A DNA stretch of 45,003 bases, taken from the NCBI GenBank assembly GCA_030770425.1, contig JASJFT010000303.1:1-45003 (forward strand), written 5' to 3'. The position numbers and the translations under genes were made by a program. The stretch is from Darksidea phi. Taxonomy: Eukaryota > Ascomycota > Dothideomycetes > Pleosporales > Lentitheciaceae. Below are positions 24,661-35,026 of this stretch, piece by piece; within the stretch, counting starts at the first letter, position 1, and the number at the start of each line of letters is the position of its first letter. Below the pieces are notes generated by a model that was given only the letters and a program-made list of their open reading frames with translations, searched no databases and was not told where the DNA came from.

Positions 24661-25939
24661 ATGTCTGGTCCCGAATTCTCAAGCAATCCAGGTGATTACC
24701 CGCCAGGCTATCTGGCAGAATACAAAGGGGGTCAGCTCATCGCAACGTCTGTCATATTCGGCGTACTCAATGTCGTCTTCTTCGCTCTACGCCTTTGGGC
24801 CCGCAAGGTCAAAGGGGCACCGGTGGATCTTGATGATTGGTTTCTTTGGCCGGCGTTGATCGTTAATCTGGCAGTATATATCGAAGCAATATGTGAGGCA
24901 CCTCCCTTCGCACCAAAATCGATCAACCCGCTTCAATTCTTTGGGAAATTTTGTTGACCAAGCTTCTCAGGCCTCATCGACGCAGCCGGGGTCGGTTACC
25001 ACCTTGCGGCCGTCAAGCTATACAGCCCGCACAAACTCGAGGTCTGGTCTAAGGGGATTTACGCATGCGTGTGGCTCTGGGCCCTCGCCGTCGCGCTGCC
25101 GAAGCTATCGATTCTCGGCTTCTACCTTCGTTTCTTCATGAACCGCGTCGAGCGCGGCATCACATACGCGACAATGTTGGTGGTGGCGGCGACGTTTTTC
25201 GCTACGGGCATCACGACGACGTTCCAGTGCTCCCCCGTTGCCTACCAGTGGGACAAGAAGATTGCGGGGGGGAAATGCATCGACGTCCTGGCCTTTTACC
25301 GATGGATGTCGTTTCCCAACATCGTCACCGATGTGGTGGGTTTGCTGCTTCCACTGCCTATGATCTGGCGCTTGCACACCACGCGGAACAAGAAGCTTGG
25401 AATTACTATCATGTTTGTGACGGGGAGCGCGTAAGTCATATGTCTCAAAAGTTTACCTTAGGGCGATCGATTCGCTCTATCGCCATCAGCTGGCTGATGA
25501 TTCGACTCGTAGGGGGCTTGTGACGTCTGTAATAAGGTTTGTCATGTTCTTCAGCCATAACGCCTTTGAAGATAATACGTGGACATCTGTCGAGCTTCTG
25601 AAATGGACGGACATTGAGCCCGGAATCTACTTTTTGGCGGCGTGTATGCCCTCGTTGCGCCCTTTGTTTCGACTAGTGCGGGACACAACCATGGGCTCGA
25701 AACACTCCAACCAGGACGATAGTCGGTCGAGAGAGGGTGGCTCAGGGCAGCCGATACGCTTGGCAAACTTTTCGTTTAAGAAAGATGATAAGCGAAACGG
25801 GTTTGCGCGGCTTGCTGGTGGTGAAGATGGGGCTGGCAAGGATGTGCACACTGGAGGCGGTGTGGCAGCGGTTGACTCTCTGCCGGAGGATGGGATTGCG
25901 GTGAGGAAGGACATTTGGGTTGTTAATCAAGCCGTTTGA
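24661..25939 (+). CDS. Rhodopsin-domain (PTH11-like) seven-helix integral membrane protein
   Basis: Spliced from exons 24,661-24,892, 24,971-25,430 and 25,513-25,939 (introns 78 and 82 nt, GTGAGG...CAG and GTAAGT...TAG), giving 372 aa with frame preserved. It belongs to the fungal rhodopsin-like membrane proteins related to Magnaporthe PTH11: TM1 at about residues 25-45, the conserved LDDW at 57-60 before TM2, and further hydrophobic helices (ACVWLWALAVALPKLSILGF; the ATMLVVAATFFATGI helix; NIVTDVVGLLLPLPMIW). The polar C-terminal tail (from about residue 290) is probably cytoplasmic. The start was chosen because 24,661 is the first ATG in frame and places TM1 normally. Members are presumed surface receptors, but few have known ligands. 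Convergent with the hydrolase (129 bp between stops). Whether it belongs to the metabolite cluster is uncertain. Confidence 0.9.
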
Positions 25940-26068
25940 ACTGAAATGGTCGGGATATGTTTTGCCGTCACCAATAGATTTATGATTTTCGCTCTAGGTA
26001 AATGTAAGATTACTCTTCGCTATTTCAGTATCCATCCTTCTGCGTCTATAAGCATGCAATGAAACCTT

Positions 26069-27504
26069 TCACAGGGTTGATTTCGTAGGCCGTAGCGTCC
26101 CTGCGGGCTTTCGCATATACTCCATCCACTTTGCCGAAAGCTTGGTCTGATCATCTTCCGACTTCCCGCTGTCGTACTCCTCGTGAAAGCTCTTCTCGCG
26201 TTCAAACACCCTAATCTGTTTCACCAACCAAATAGAGAGAATTTTCGCCGTTTCTTCGATCTTTTCAACGGGCATCATATGCGAAGAGCCTTGGATAACT
26301 TGCCCTTCCACCCGACCTTCGGCCAAGCCCCCGTTACCTCCCGTACCTGTACCTGTGATAGACAGTTTATCCTCCCTTCGATCGAGACGATTTATGTGAC
26401 TTTTCTCTCCAAAAACATACAGCACGGAGGGGCGAACGTATGGAAGTAGCTCGAAGGCAAGTGCTGCAGATGGACACGTAGTAACGTATTGTCTATTGTT
26501 GAGACTCCCTTCGACGGAGGCACGGGACATGTCTTTACCGAGGAAAAACTCTTGCTCTTGCATGTCACTTTGATAAGGGGTCGCATTGAATCGAAGATAT
26601 GTCCACGCCTCCTGTGCCTTCGTGGTGGTCAAAGTTACGGAGGTAGCCGGGACTGTGCTTGAGACTGGATATACAGCAGTTGGAACAGCCCGGAGTCCGT
26701 ATGACAGAAACCTGTCAACACTACGTGAATCCCACGAGCGGAAAAACGGGCTGCTCCGTAATGCGGAGTCGGCTGATGCTTTTGAAGGCCACAGGTCATC
26801 CCTGTTGCTGGTGAATGTCGCTTGGGTAGAGCCACTCATTTTGCTTGGATTTTGCAGTTGAATCATTGGTTCCAAGAAGGCCAGGCCCTGAAATAATGAA
26901 GGGTGCATCATAGACAGGTGAACGCTGCGCATTGTAAATGAGTGACGGAGTTCTGTAACGGTCTAGAACCACTCACAACTGGGAGCAGCTAAAGCTATGA
27001 CAGACGCCAACAATAGGCCCCGTAAAACAATCGCGGAAATGATTAATCATGCACAAGAGATCTCTGGAGTGATCAAACCAATTTGCTTGAAGACGTCAGT
27101 CCTAATGCATGGCGTCTTCGAAAGACAACTCACGGCTATCTCCGATAATGTTCTCGTTCAATACACCGCTCGCACCCTGATTCGAGCAGTCGGCGATCCA
27201 TATGGACTTTATTGGAATGCTGCTAGTCTTCAAGAGTTCCTCCCAGAGTGGCTCGTAGCATTCCTACTCCACGGTTAGTAAGGGATGCTATGGTGTATGA
27301 AGAGCTCTCGAATCGTACCTTGGGAACTCCGTTGCCATGGCCTGCTATGATAGTTACGGCATTAGCGTTGGTCGTAGGGATGCATGGCGTGTATTGTTTT
27401 ACAGCCAAGCGAAGCTCGCCCTTCGACTTTAGAGCATGGGAGTATTCTCTGATGTGCTGGCATGGTACGATGTGCTCTTCAATATGAAACTGCGTATCAC
27501 CCAT
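26069..27504 (-). CDS. Alpha/beta hydrolase, fungal toxin-biosynthesis (AKT2-like) family
   Basis: Four exons on the minus strand: 27,504-27,319, 27,263-27,134, 27,085-26,977 and 26,924-26,069. Introns are 55, 48 and 52 nt (GTACGA, GTGAGT and GTGAGT donors; the first has a TACTAAC branch site). Product 426 aa. Exon 1 gives EEHIVPCQHIREY and VTIIAGHGNGVPK; exon 2 ECYEPLWEELL and SIWIADCSNQGASGV; exon 3 NWFDHSRDLL; all are family hallmarks. The nucleophile is probably Ser136 in GVCHSFS, where the family usually has GIGHSMG; the catalytic His is probably His357 in SSHMMP. A Gly/Thr-rich loop lies near residues 331-341. The C-terminus KSTL is not a standard peroxisomal signal, unlike some relatives. 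The start at 27,504 gives the usual short N-terminus. Likely hydrolyses or transacylates a pathway intermediate; substrate unknown. Confidence 0.85.
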
Positions 27505-27855
27505 ACTTGCCGACAGTAAGATGGTACGTATGAGACACAGGAGGGCCGATGAGGGGTATCTGGCAAAAGGTTCACACGGTGTGGCTGACAAATAGGTGCG
27601 GGATGTGCGGCGTAGTCGCTCTTTAGCCGGAAACCAAGTAAGACAAGCATTTATTGGCCAGCCGCCAAGACCGGCGTCCGTACCGACTGGATGGTACCCT
27701 ATCGCTGTTGCGGCAATGTATTACAAGGCAATCGACGCTCTTACCGCCCGTGCGTCATCGCTTGCGTTCCCACTCAGCTGCGAACACTCCACGCATTTGC
27801 TCGTCTTTTTCCCACGGAACCACCTCTAGAGCTGGATCGTATCACTGTCGTTGCC
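27505..27855. promoter_or_regulatory. 351-bp divergent promoter between hydrolase and P450
   Basis: The two genes are transcribed away from each other, so both promoters must lie here. Visible candidates are CGGCGTCCG (27,672-27,680), a CGG-N3-CCG palindrome of the type bound by Zn2Cys6 regulators, and an inverted CCAAT box (ATTGG, 27,653-27,657). Binding is inferred from sequence form only. Confidence 0.55.
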
Positions 27856-29723
27856 ATGTCGACGTCTTCAGATCCGCCGAGGGAAGGATCCCTTTACATA
27901 CTGGGCGTTGTCGTTTTTCTTGCTACGGCGGCATATTTCCACCTATCCAACCACGCTCTCAGCTCCGTCAAAGGCCCCTTATCAGCAAAATGGTCAAGAT
28001 TCTGGATGATCCGTCATGCTCGAAGAGGAGATATGCATCGTGTAATGATCCAGCTGCATGACAAGTACGGCGGCCTTGTTCGTACCGGACCCAACGAAGT
28101 AAGCGTTTCGGAACCAAATGCCATTCGCACGATATACGGTTTGTCTCCAACAACGATGCTGCGCTTCAGTTTTACGAAGCTTACCTCAATTAGCTGCTGG
28201 TTCCAAGTTTCGCAAAAGTGATTGGTATAGTGTGTGGCAAGGTCGTCGTGCCTTTGATCTTTTCGCAGAGCGTAACGAAAGTATTCACTCTTCACAACGA
28301 AGGCTAGTTAGCTCTATCTATTCGTTGGACTCTCTATTGGAGCTTGAGCCATACATTAACAATGCACTATCCTTTCTGATCGAAAGGCTTTCCGATATGG
28401 AGGATCAAGTAGTCAACATGAATCTATGGGCCCAACTTTTTGCCTTTGGTTCGTACTCGTCCCTGAGCGTCTAAGTCTATTTTTTTAACTCCCTATGGGT
28501 GTCTAACCGTGGAAACAGACGTTGTCGGCGAAGTCACGTTCTCAAAACGTTTCGGTTTCATGGAGTCCGGTAAGGACGATGGGTCCTTTGCTCAAATCGA
28601 TTCCGCGCTACACTCGGCATCGTGGGTTGGTCAAATCCCATGGGTATATTGGGCTCAGGACTGGCTGGAGCCAGTCATTGGTAACCATCTTGGCATCCGC
28701 GCCCGCCATGGTACATTGAGGTCTTTCGCCGCGAAAGAAGTAAAATTGCGCAAAGAACGTGGAAGCGACCGAAATGATATTTTAGCCAAGCTAATGCGCG
28801 TCCAAAAGGAAAAGCCAGACGGTATGAACGAGATGGCCATCGTTTCCATGGCCACGAGCAATATCTTTGCAGGCAGCGACACTACCGCGATTTCGATTGG
28901 AGCCATTCTCTATTACCTCTGCAGAAATCCTACGTGTCAAGCGAAACTGCTAGATGAAATCTCGAGCGTTCTTGGGAGTGATGCGTCTCACGATACTATC
29001 ACGTACCAATCGACAACCAAAATGAAGTATCTCCAGGCTTGTATCTACGAAGCGCTTCGGTTGCATCCGGCAGTTGGGATGTCTCTTCCTCGTGTTGTAC
29101 CAGATGGTGGTGTCCGTGTAGCTGATGTACACATCCCGGGCGGTGTGAGTATCAATGTGTGCTGAACGCGGATTCATCGCTTACTGGTTCTCTTCAGACG
29201 GTTGTTGGCGTCAATCCGTGGGTCCTTCATCGGAACAAGGATATTTTCGGAGACGATGCAGACAGCTTTCGCCCCGAGAGATGGCTCTCCGGCGACCGCG
29301 GACAACTTGGTATTTCGTCCCATAATGGATCCGGTAATTTCTGACTGCTGACCTCTGGCAGATCGGTTCTTCTTCGCTTTCGGATCTGGTTCTCGCATGT
29401 GCATAGGGAAAAGTTTGTATAGCACTGGTCACTTGCTCCGGCAACCAAACTAACTATCGGCAGATCTCAGTTGGATCGAGATTTCCAAGGTAATCCATCC
29501 CCTTGTCTCCAAGTCTAATACTAATATCGGCTATTGTAGCTGATTCCCCTTTTACTCCTGAACTTTGACATGGAACTTGCGAACGTGACGAAACCTGTCA
29601 CTGAAACCTGCTGGTATGTTCTCCTAATTACTCCGGTAAGCCAATCTAAATGAATCTAGGTGGTTTGTGAAGCTTGAAGGATTGGATATGAAGTTGAAAC
29701 GGAAAGTCCGCTCTCAAAATTAG
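27856..29723 (+). CDS. Cytochrome P450 monooxygenase, pisatin-demethylase-like
   Basis: Eight exons: 27,856-28,138, 28,194-28,448, 28,519-29,144, 29,198-29,309, 29,362-29,412, 29,464-29,489, 29,540-29,613 and 29,660-29,723. Seven introns of 46-70 nt, all GT...AG, frame checked across each; product 496 aa, normal for a microsomal P450. N-terminal membrane anchor at about residues 12-30 (LYILGVVVFLATAAYF); I-helix oxygen site AGSDTT (297-302); ExxR as EALR (357-360); FRPERW (412-417); heme loop FGSGSRMCIG with Cys439. The segment GSKFRKSDWYSVWQGRR is typical of fungal P450s annotated as pisatin demethylase-like. All catalytic motifs are intact, so it is probably functional. It needs an NADPH-P450 reductase encoded elsewhere. 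Substrate unknown. Likely co-regulated with the divergent hydrolase. Confidence 0.92.
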
Positions 29724-30454
29724 CGGCCAGAGCGGCCTCAATCATTGCATCGGGTAGCATTCTACCCGTGTTCAATAGGTTTAGAGTAATAATGAACGAG
29801 AGAGAACATGGACCAAAACCCGTGTCGGGTACGGAAGTTGAAAGCCACTCAACATCATTCTCGCCTAAACTGGTGTGGAGCTTGACATGGATTTTGATTG
29901 GCAGACTTGTGGCGACATGGGAAGGTAGCACAACAACGGCGGCATCTCATATAATCTCGGGGACCGAACGATAGCCCTGACGACCGCCATCCCATTGCAG
30001 TGGAACTTGACATGGATTTTGATTGGCAGACTTGTGGCGACATGGGAAGGTAGCACAACAACGGCGGCACCCCATATAATCTCGGGGACCGAACGATAGC
30101 CCTGACGACCGCCATCACATTGCAGTGGAAATCCTTCTCAAACTGGGGCCGGGGAATGCTAACCATTGCATATGCAGTGAATGGTGAGCTGAGCGACCAG
30201 GGCGTGAAGCTTCGCCAAGCATTCGAGAGCCCAAAGCTTACGGTCTTAGTCTCGATAAGCTGCGTCTCTACGGCTCGCCTTTCGCAACTATTCAGGGGAA
30301 TCTGGTTGCCTGCTGGACTTTGGAGGATGGGATCTGCCTGCCATTGGTTCGCCATTGAATAGAAGAGCCACAACCACCGACTGAGATATAAAATCAGCGG
30401 ACCAGGAAAAAGCTTCAATGTACCTCATCCACTAAATTTTGTACCATCTTCCAA
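29724..30454. promoter_or_regulatory. P450-methyltransferase intergenic region (promoter of the O-methyltransferase)
   Basis: 731 bp without a convincing gene. It holds a short perfect inverted repeat CGGGTAG-catt-CTACCCG (29,751-29,768), the 125-bp tandem duplication (29,876-30,125), and a TATA-like TATAAAA (30,387-30,393), 62 bp before the next ATG. Each duplication unit contains an inverted CCAAT box (ATTGG at 29,897 and 30,022). Open frames of up to 187 codons on the minus strand cross the duplication out of phase and look spurious. Confidence 0.55.
29876..30125. repeat. 125-bp tandem duplication, two copies
   Basis: 29,876-30,000 and 30,001-30,125 are identical except for four substitutions I can see (TGGAG/TGGAA; GCATCTCAT/GCACCCCAT, two; CCATCCC/CCATCAC). 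No CpA to TpA bias is apparent, so the pair has escaped RIP, as expected for so short a duplication. The 125-bp period is not a multiple of three. Confidence 0.95.
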
Positions 30455-31993
30455 ATGGCTTTACCCAGAGCTGTGGAGGGACCGTCTCCTGTCCCCATAT
30501 CACCCGCTAACCATGCGCAGTCCTCTTTCCATGAGCCGGATAGCCCACACGCGCAGTCCGCTTGTATGCTGGAGCTTCTCGAAGTAATCCAGAAAAAGGT
30601 GCATTTGCTAACGACACATCTTGGTCACAGCGCAACACCAAGTTACGCTGTCAATGATGACGAACAAATGCAAAATCATCGGAGAGATTTACTTTCCGCG
30701 ACGCAAAGTCTCCACGATTTGACCCTAGGGCCAAGAGGAATTTTGGAAAGCATCCATGTACGTTGCGTCTTTTATATTTTCACACGGCTGTCAATAATAA
30801 CCACTTCCGTGCTTAGGCCAACGATGTTGTCTGCATGCAAGCCATTCACAGGTACCAAATCGCGTCGCACGTACCCAGCTATGGCACGATATCGTTTGAA
30901 AAGCTATCCATGAGGTGCAAACTCAATGTGAGCGATCTCAAGCGGCTCTTGCGGCTCGTCATGACACGAACTGTGTTTTGTGAGCCACAAGTAGGCTTCG
31001 TCGCGCATACAGCCGCCTCGCGTCTTCTCAAAGAAGATCCGCAGGCCCGCGATTTCTCGGGTATTATCTGCGATGAGCGCTTCCCGGCATCAGCCCAAGT
31101 AAGGATTTTTTCAACGGTATTTGCGTCCACACACATGTCTAACACGTGTCACAGACGGTGAATGCCTTACAAAAGTTTGGTAAATCCGAACGACCATGTC
31201 ACTCGGTAAGTGCAACGAAGCAAGCTCCATTGAAAGCCAATCTGATTCGGCCCAGGGATTCTCCCTTGCCAACAACACGTCGAGCGGTCTCTACGAGGAA
31301 CTCGCCAAATTCCCAGTCCGCCAAGCCAGATGGACATCTGCGATGAGCGCCATGGCAAACCGCATCTCCTTTGACTTTCTCATGCAATACTTCCCCTTGA
31401 AGGCGCATGATTCTGCCCTCATCGTCGACGTAGCTGGAGGCAGCGGGACCGTGTCCATTGGCCTGGCCCCGCATTATCCCAATGCCAGATTCATCGTCCA
31501 AGACACTCCATCAACCATCTCCGCCCTGAAGCCACCGACCCATCTCATTGGCAGAATCGAGTATCGCGAATACGACCTCTTCACCCCGCAATCCATCCAG
31601 GGCGCAAATATTTATTTCTTTCGCAACATATTCCACAACTGGCCGGACAAATCCTGCGTTGATATACTGCGAAATCACATTCCCGCCATGCGACCGGGCT
31701 CGAAACTGGTCATTGATGATTTCACGCTTCATCAGCCGCTGACGCTCGATCTGTGGGACGAAAGACGCAGGCGGTACGTAGGCCCGAATCACCTATTGAG
31801 GATACGATTTTCTGACGTTGATTTGTTTAGGGGCATGGATATTACGATGTTGATCTATTTTGGCTCGAGAGAGCGCACTCTGGGGGAATGGAGGCATCTG
31901 CTTAGGGAAGCTGATGAGAGGTTTGAGCTCGTCACAACGGGCAGGGCCGAGCGGGAGCCAAATACGATTTTCGTCGTGGAATGGCGTGGTTAG
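30455..31993 (+). CDS. SAM-dependent O-methyltransferase (plant-type/COMT-like, secondary metabolism)
   Basis: Exons 30,455-30,757, 30,817-31,098, 31,155-31,205 and 31,256-31,993. Introns of 59, 56 and 50 nt, frame preserved. Product 457 aa, typical of fungal polyketide O-methyltransferases (the class that includes aflatoxin/sterigmatocystin methyltransferases). The N-terminal half is the dimerisation and winged-helix part (ASHVPSYGTISFEKLS). GFSLANNTS and ELAK precede the Rossmann domain. SAM motif I is VDVAGGSGTV (268-277); VQDTP (293-297) follows; the catalytic His is probably His339 in FHNWPD. Motif I has Ala where DVGGG is commonest, a tolerated variant. It would methylate a hydroxyl on the cluster product, in the cytosol. 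The small third exon (51 nt) is easily missed. Confidence 0.9.
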
Positions 31994-32598
31994 AGACTCT
32001 ACGACTTTAAGTGGTCGGGAAATAGATCATCAAGATGAAGAATAAAACAGATTAGAAGCTCTTTCGGAGAATGCGGTGTGACATGTGATTATCGCCTTCT
32101 TTTCGCTACACATGAATATCCGGAGCTTCTGCTGGCCCCCACTCTCGCGGGAAATTTAGCCCGAATCATCATGTAGTTACAGTCTGAGGTGATCATCGAC
32201 ATTAATTTTTGAGGTATGCGCAAGTGTTGGGAGGGTGTCTGACCGACAGCCCTGATAGGCCGGTCTGCTTCGGGCATCATTATAACCGGCATGAACCCAC
32301 AAGTCTGGTCGGCCCCAGTCAACGATAACCGTTGCCTACTCCCGGAGCATCTGAAAGCGGCAGGACTTCAAGCAAAGTAATTTATATTCCTGCATGTACT
32401 AGGGTTACCGATTGGAGGTGCAGATCAGGTCGACATTTCCGCACACACGTAAGCACGGCTCCTTGTTGCCGGCCGTTCCTTTGTCTTCTTGGGGACGCGT
32501 TCGTTTTTGTCAACTATCTCAACGCGACACGATCAATGTATACCGACTACCTTAGTTTGCCTCTCTAGTGCACCTTTCCACCGACTTTCGTCATCGCA
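31994..32598. promoter_or_regulatory. O-methyltransferase-MFS intergenic region
   Basis: 605 bp, GC-normal, holding the 3' end of the methyltransferase transcript (a poly-A-signal-like AATAAA at 32,040) and the promoter of the MFS gene. I see no reading frame with a recognisable product and no clear repeat. Confidence 0.5.
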
Positions 32599-34055
32599 AT
32601 GGCTCTCAGAGCTTCCAGTACTTCGGTTCTAGACGGCATGGGCTCTGTAACCGCCGACTCCAAAATAGAACTTGGCGGGACCGAATCTTCCCCGCCGTTC
32701 GAAACCGACTCGGAAAGGAACACCCCGCCATCACCTCCAGATGGCGGGTTCTGGGCGTGGATCCAGTGTCTGACGGGCTTTTGCATCTTCTTCAACACTT
32801 TTGGTCTACTCAATTCGTTTGGTACTAATCCTTTACCCGTTGTGGAATTCACACTTATGTTTTGCAAGGCACCTTCCAAACATATTACGAGCGCGAGTCT
32901 CTTCAAACTTCGTCATCTAGTCAAATTTCATGGATTGGTACTGTCCAATCTTGCTTTATTTTCATCGGTTCGATATATGCTGGCCCGTTACTTGATTGGG
33001 GTTATGTCCAACCGTTGGTTTGGGCGGGCAGTGTGATTCTCGTGCTGGGAATGTTCATGACAAGCTTGTGTACTGAGTATTGGCAAACCTTGCTGGCACA
33101 GGGCTTGACAATGGGCCTAGGCATGGGCTGTTTGTTCACCCCTGCCACTGGTCTTATTGCTCAGTATTTCAGCAAACGAAGAGGACTCGCCTTGGGCATC
33201 ATATCTACAGGAAGCACAATAGGTTCGAACTTGTCTTCTTGGTTGGGTTGCACGCTAACATCGCGCAGGAGGAATTATCTATCCCGTCATGTTTCACAAA
33301 TTGGTAGGCCGCAGCGGGTTCGCGTGGTCGACTCGAATCATGGCTTTTGTCATACTTGGCACGTTGATACCTCCAGCTTTGGCTACGAGAGCACGCGTTA
33401 AGCCACCAGCAGCTCGAAAGGTCTTTATCAGTTCAGCGTGGAGAGAGCCACAGTATACTCTTTTCGCTCTCAGTTTCTTCCTAGGATATGTTGGGTTATA
33501 TGTCCCGTTCTTTTATATCCAGCTATACTGTTCAGACAAGTCGATCATTACGGGAGAATTCAACTTTTACCTGCTACCCATCATGAATGCATCTGGGTTC
33601 TTTGGGCGTCTGGTAAGTTGAGCTTCGTTCGCTGTGAGCAGATGCTAATGTATGCACGAATATAGGGCCTTGGACACTTAGCCGATCGTGTGGGATCGCT
33701 GAAAGCCTACATCCTGTCCAGTTCTGCATGTGCGATACTTGTTTTTGGATGGCTTGGCATAGCTGACAAAGCGGGTGTTGTCGTGTTTTGTATTCTCTAC
33801 GGATTCTTCAGCTCTGGTTTGATTACGCTACCCGCTACGGTCATTGCCACTGTGTTGTGTCCGGATGTCCGCGAATATGGGGTTCGATTCACTATGCAGG
33901 TCGTCCCTGCTGGGATTGGGTTACTTATTGGTAACCCCATCGCGGGCGCCATCTTGAGAAAGGGAGATTGGTCTGGTTTGCAAAGCTTCTCTGCAGCTTC
34001 CATTGTTGTCTGCACACTCTTTGGTATAGCTACTCTACTTTCAGGTCGACGCTAG
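32599..34055 (+). CDS. MFS transporter, monocarboxylate-transporter-like (MCT family)
   Basis: Exons 32,599-32,821, 32,869-33,222, 33,269-33,612 and 33,666-34,055. Introns of 47, 46 and 53 nt, frame preserved. Product 436 aa, the usual size for a 12-helix fungal MCT-like permease. After a polar N-terminus, DGGFWAWIQ (48-56) opens TM1, the signature of this family. FGTFQTYYE follows TM1, SWIGTVQ precedes TM2, and LIAQYFSKRRGLALG is the usual TM4-TM5 loop. GLGHLADRVGS (308-318) in the loop before TM8-TM9 is the repeated motif A. No frame damage. Probably a plasma-membrane exporter or importer of an acidic metabolite, perhaps the cluster product. Its stop codon lies about 55 bp from RIP-saturated DNA yet the gene itself shows no RIP. 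Confidence 0.92.
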
Positions 34056-34859
34056 ACGGGTTTGAGATATTTATTCCACTATTGGCAGGATATCGTATAA
34101 CATTATCACTAGATAAAAGGATAAAATTAACTAGGAATAAGAAGTTCCGCGTATAAAGAATAAAATAAGTTTTAGATCTAAGTTCTAACGTAATTTATTA
34201 GTACGTACTATTAACTAATATTTTTATTAAGAATAAGGCTAATATACCCTTTTTTTATTCTTATTAAGAATAAGAATAAAATAAAATAAAATATAATTTT
34301 AATATTTATATTAGTATACTTTATAAGTAAGCTATATACTTAAGTAAGCTATATATATTTACTAAAATCTTATTAAAATTATAGTAATTTTACTATAATT
34401 TATAATATCTTTATTAAAATATAATTATTATATTTATATTAAAGCTAATATATAGCTTACTTTTTAGACTATTTAATAAAATATAATAATCTTTTTATAA
34501 TATATTATAGTTATTTATTTACTAAGTTTTAGTACTAATTATTTAATTTAGATTTATATAATAGAAGTCTTTTTAAAAGATTTTTATAAAATATAGTAGA
34601 AGTTTATATATAATAATAGAGTTATAAAGCTATATATAATATTATTAATTATAAAATAATAATAAGATAATATTTTAAATATTAAGATACTAGATAAGAA
34701 AAAATATATAATATATAACTATAAAGTCTAGTTAGAAGATTAATAATAGTAATAAGAAGTTAATATATTAATATTATCTATAGTATAATTTTTTTTATAA
34801 TAATACTAGTATTTTACTTATTATATCTATCTTTTATTCTTAATTAGCTTTTTTATATT
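34056..34859. other. Boundary and AT-rich spacer right of the island
   Basis: Normal composition continues to about 34,105 (last CpA/TpG sites), then nearly pure A/T follows. No gene or assignable element was seen. Holds a palindromic TTATTCTTATTAAGAATAA (about 34,257-34,275) and two TAAGTAAGCTATATA-type copies (about 34,325-34,351). Confidence 0.6.
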
Positions 34860-35026
34860 TATAAGTAGCTAAGCGCTATATACTATATAACTATTTAATT
34901 TATATAATAATTTATACTAATTTACTATAATTATATACTAAACTTATATTAATTATATAATAATAATCTATAGTAACTATACTATAACTTATAGTATAAT
35001 TATACTAGTTATTTAATCTAGTATAA

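Noticed and set aside
26183..26861. Plus-strand frames of 88 and 91 codons within the hydrolase
   Set aside because: Antisense shadows of the hydrolase exon 4, which has strong family motifs.
29751..29768. CGGGTAG/CTACCCG hairpin after the P450 stop as a terminator
   Set aside because: Intrinsic hairpin terminators are bacterial; at most a protein-binding palindrome.
29855..30418. 187-codon minus-strand frame upstream of the methyltransferase
   Set aside because: It consists largely of the 125-bp duplication read in two different frames; no family resemblance.
31199..31792. Minus-strand frames of 93-100 codons in the methyltransferase
   Set aside because: Shadows of exon 4, whose SAM and catalytic motifs are clear on the plus strand.
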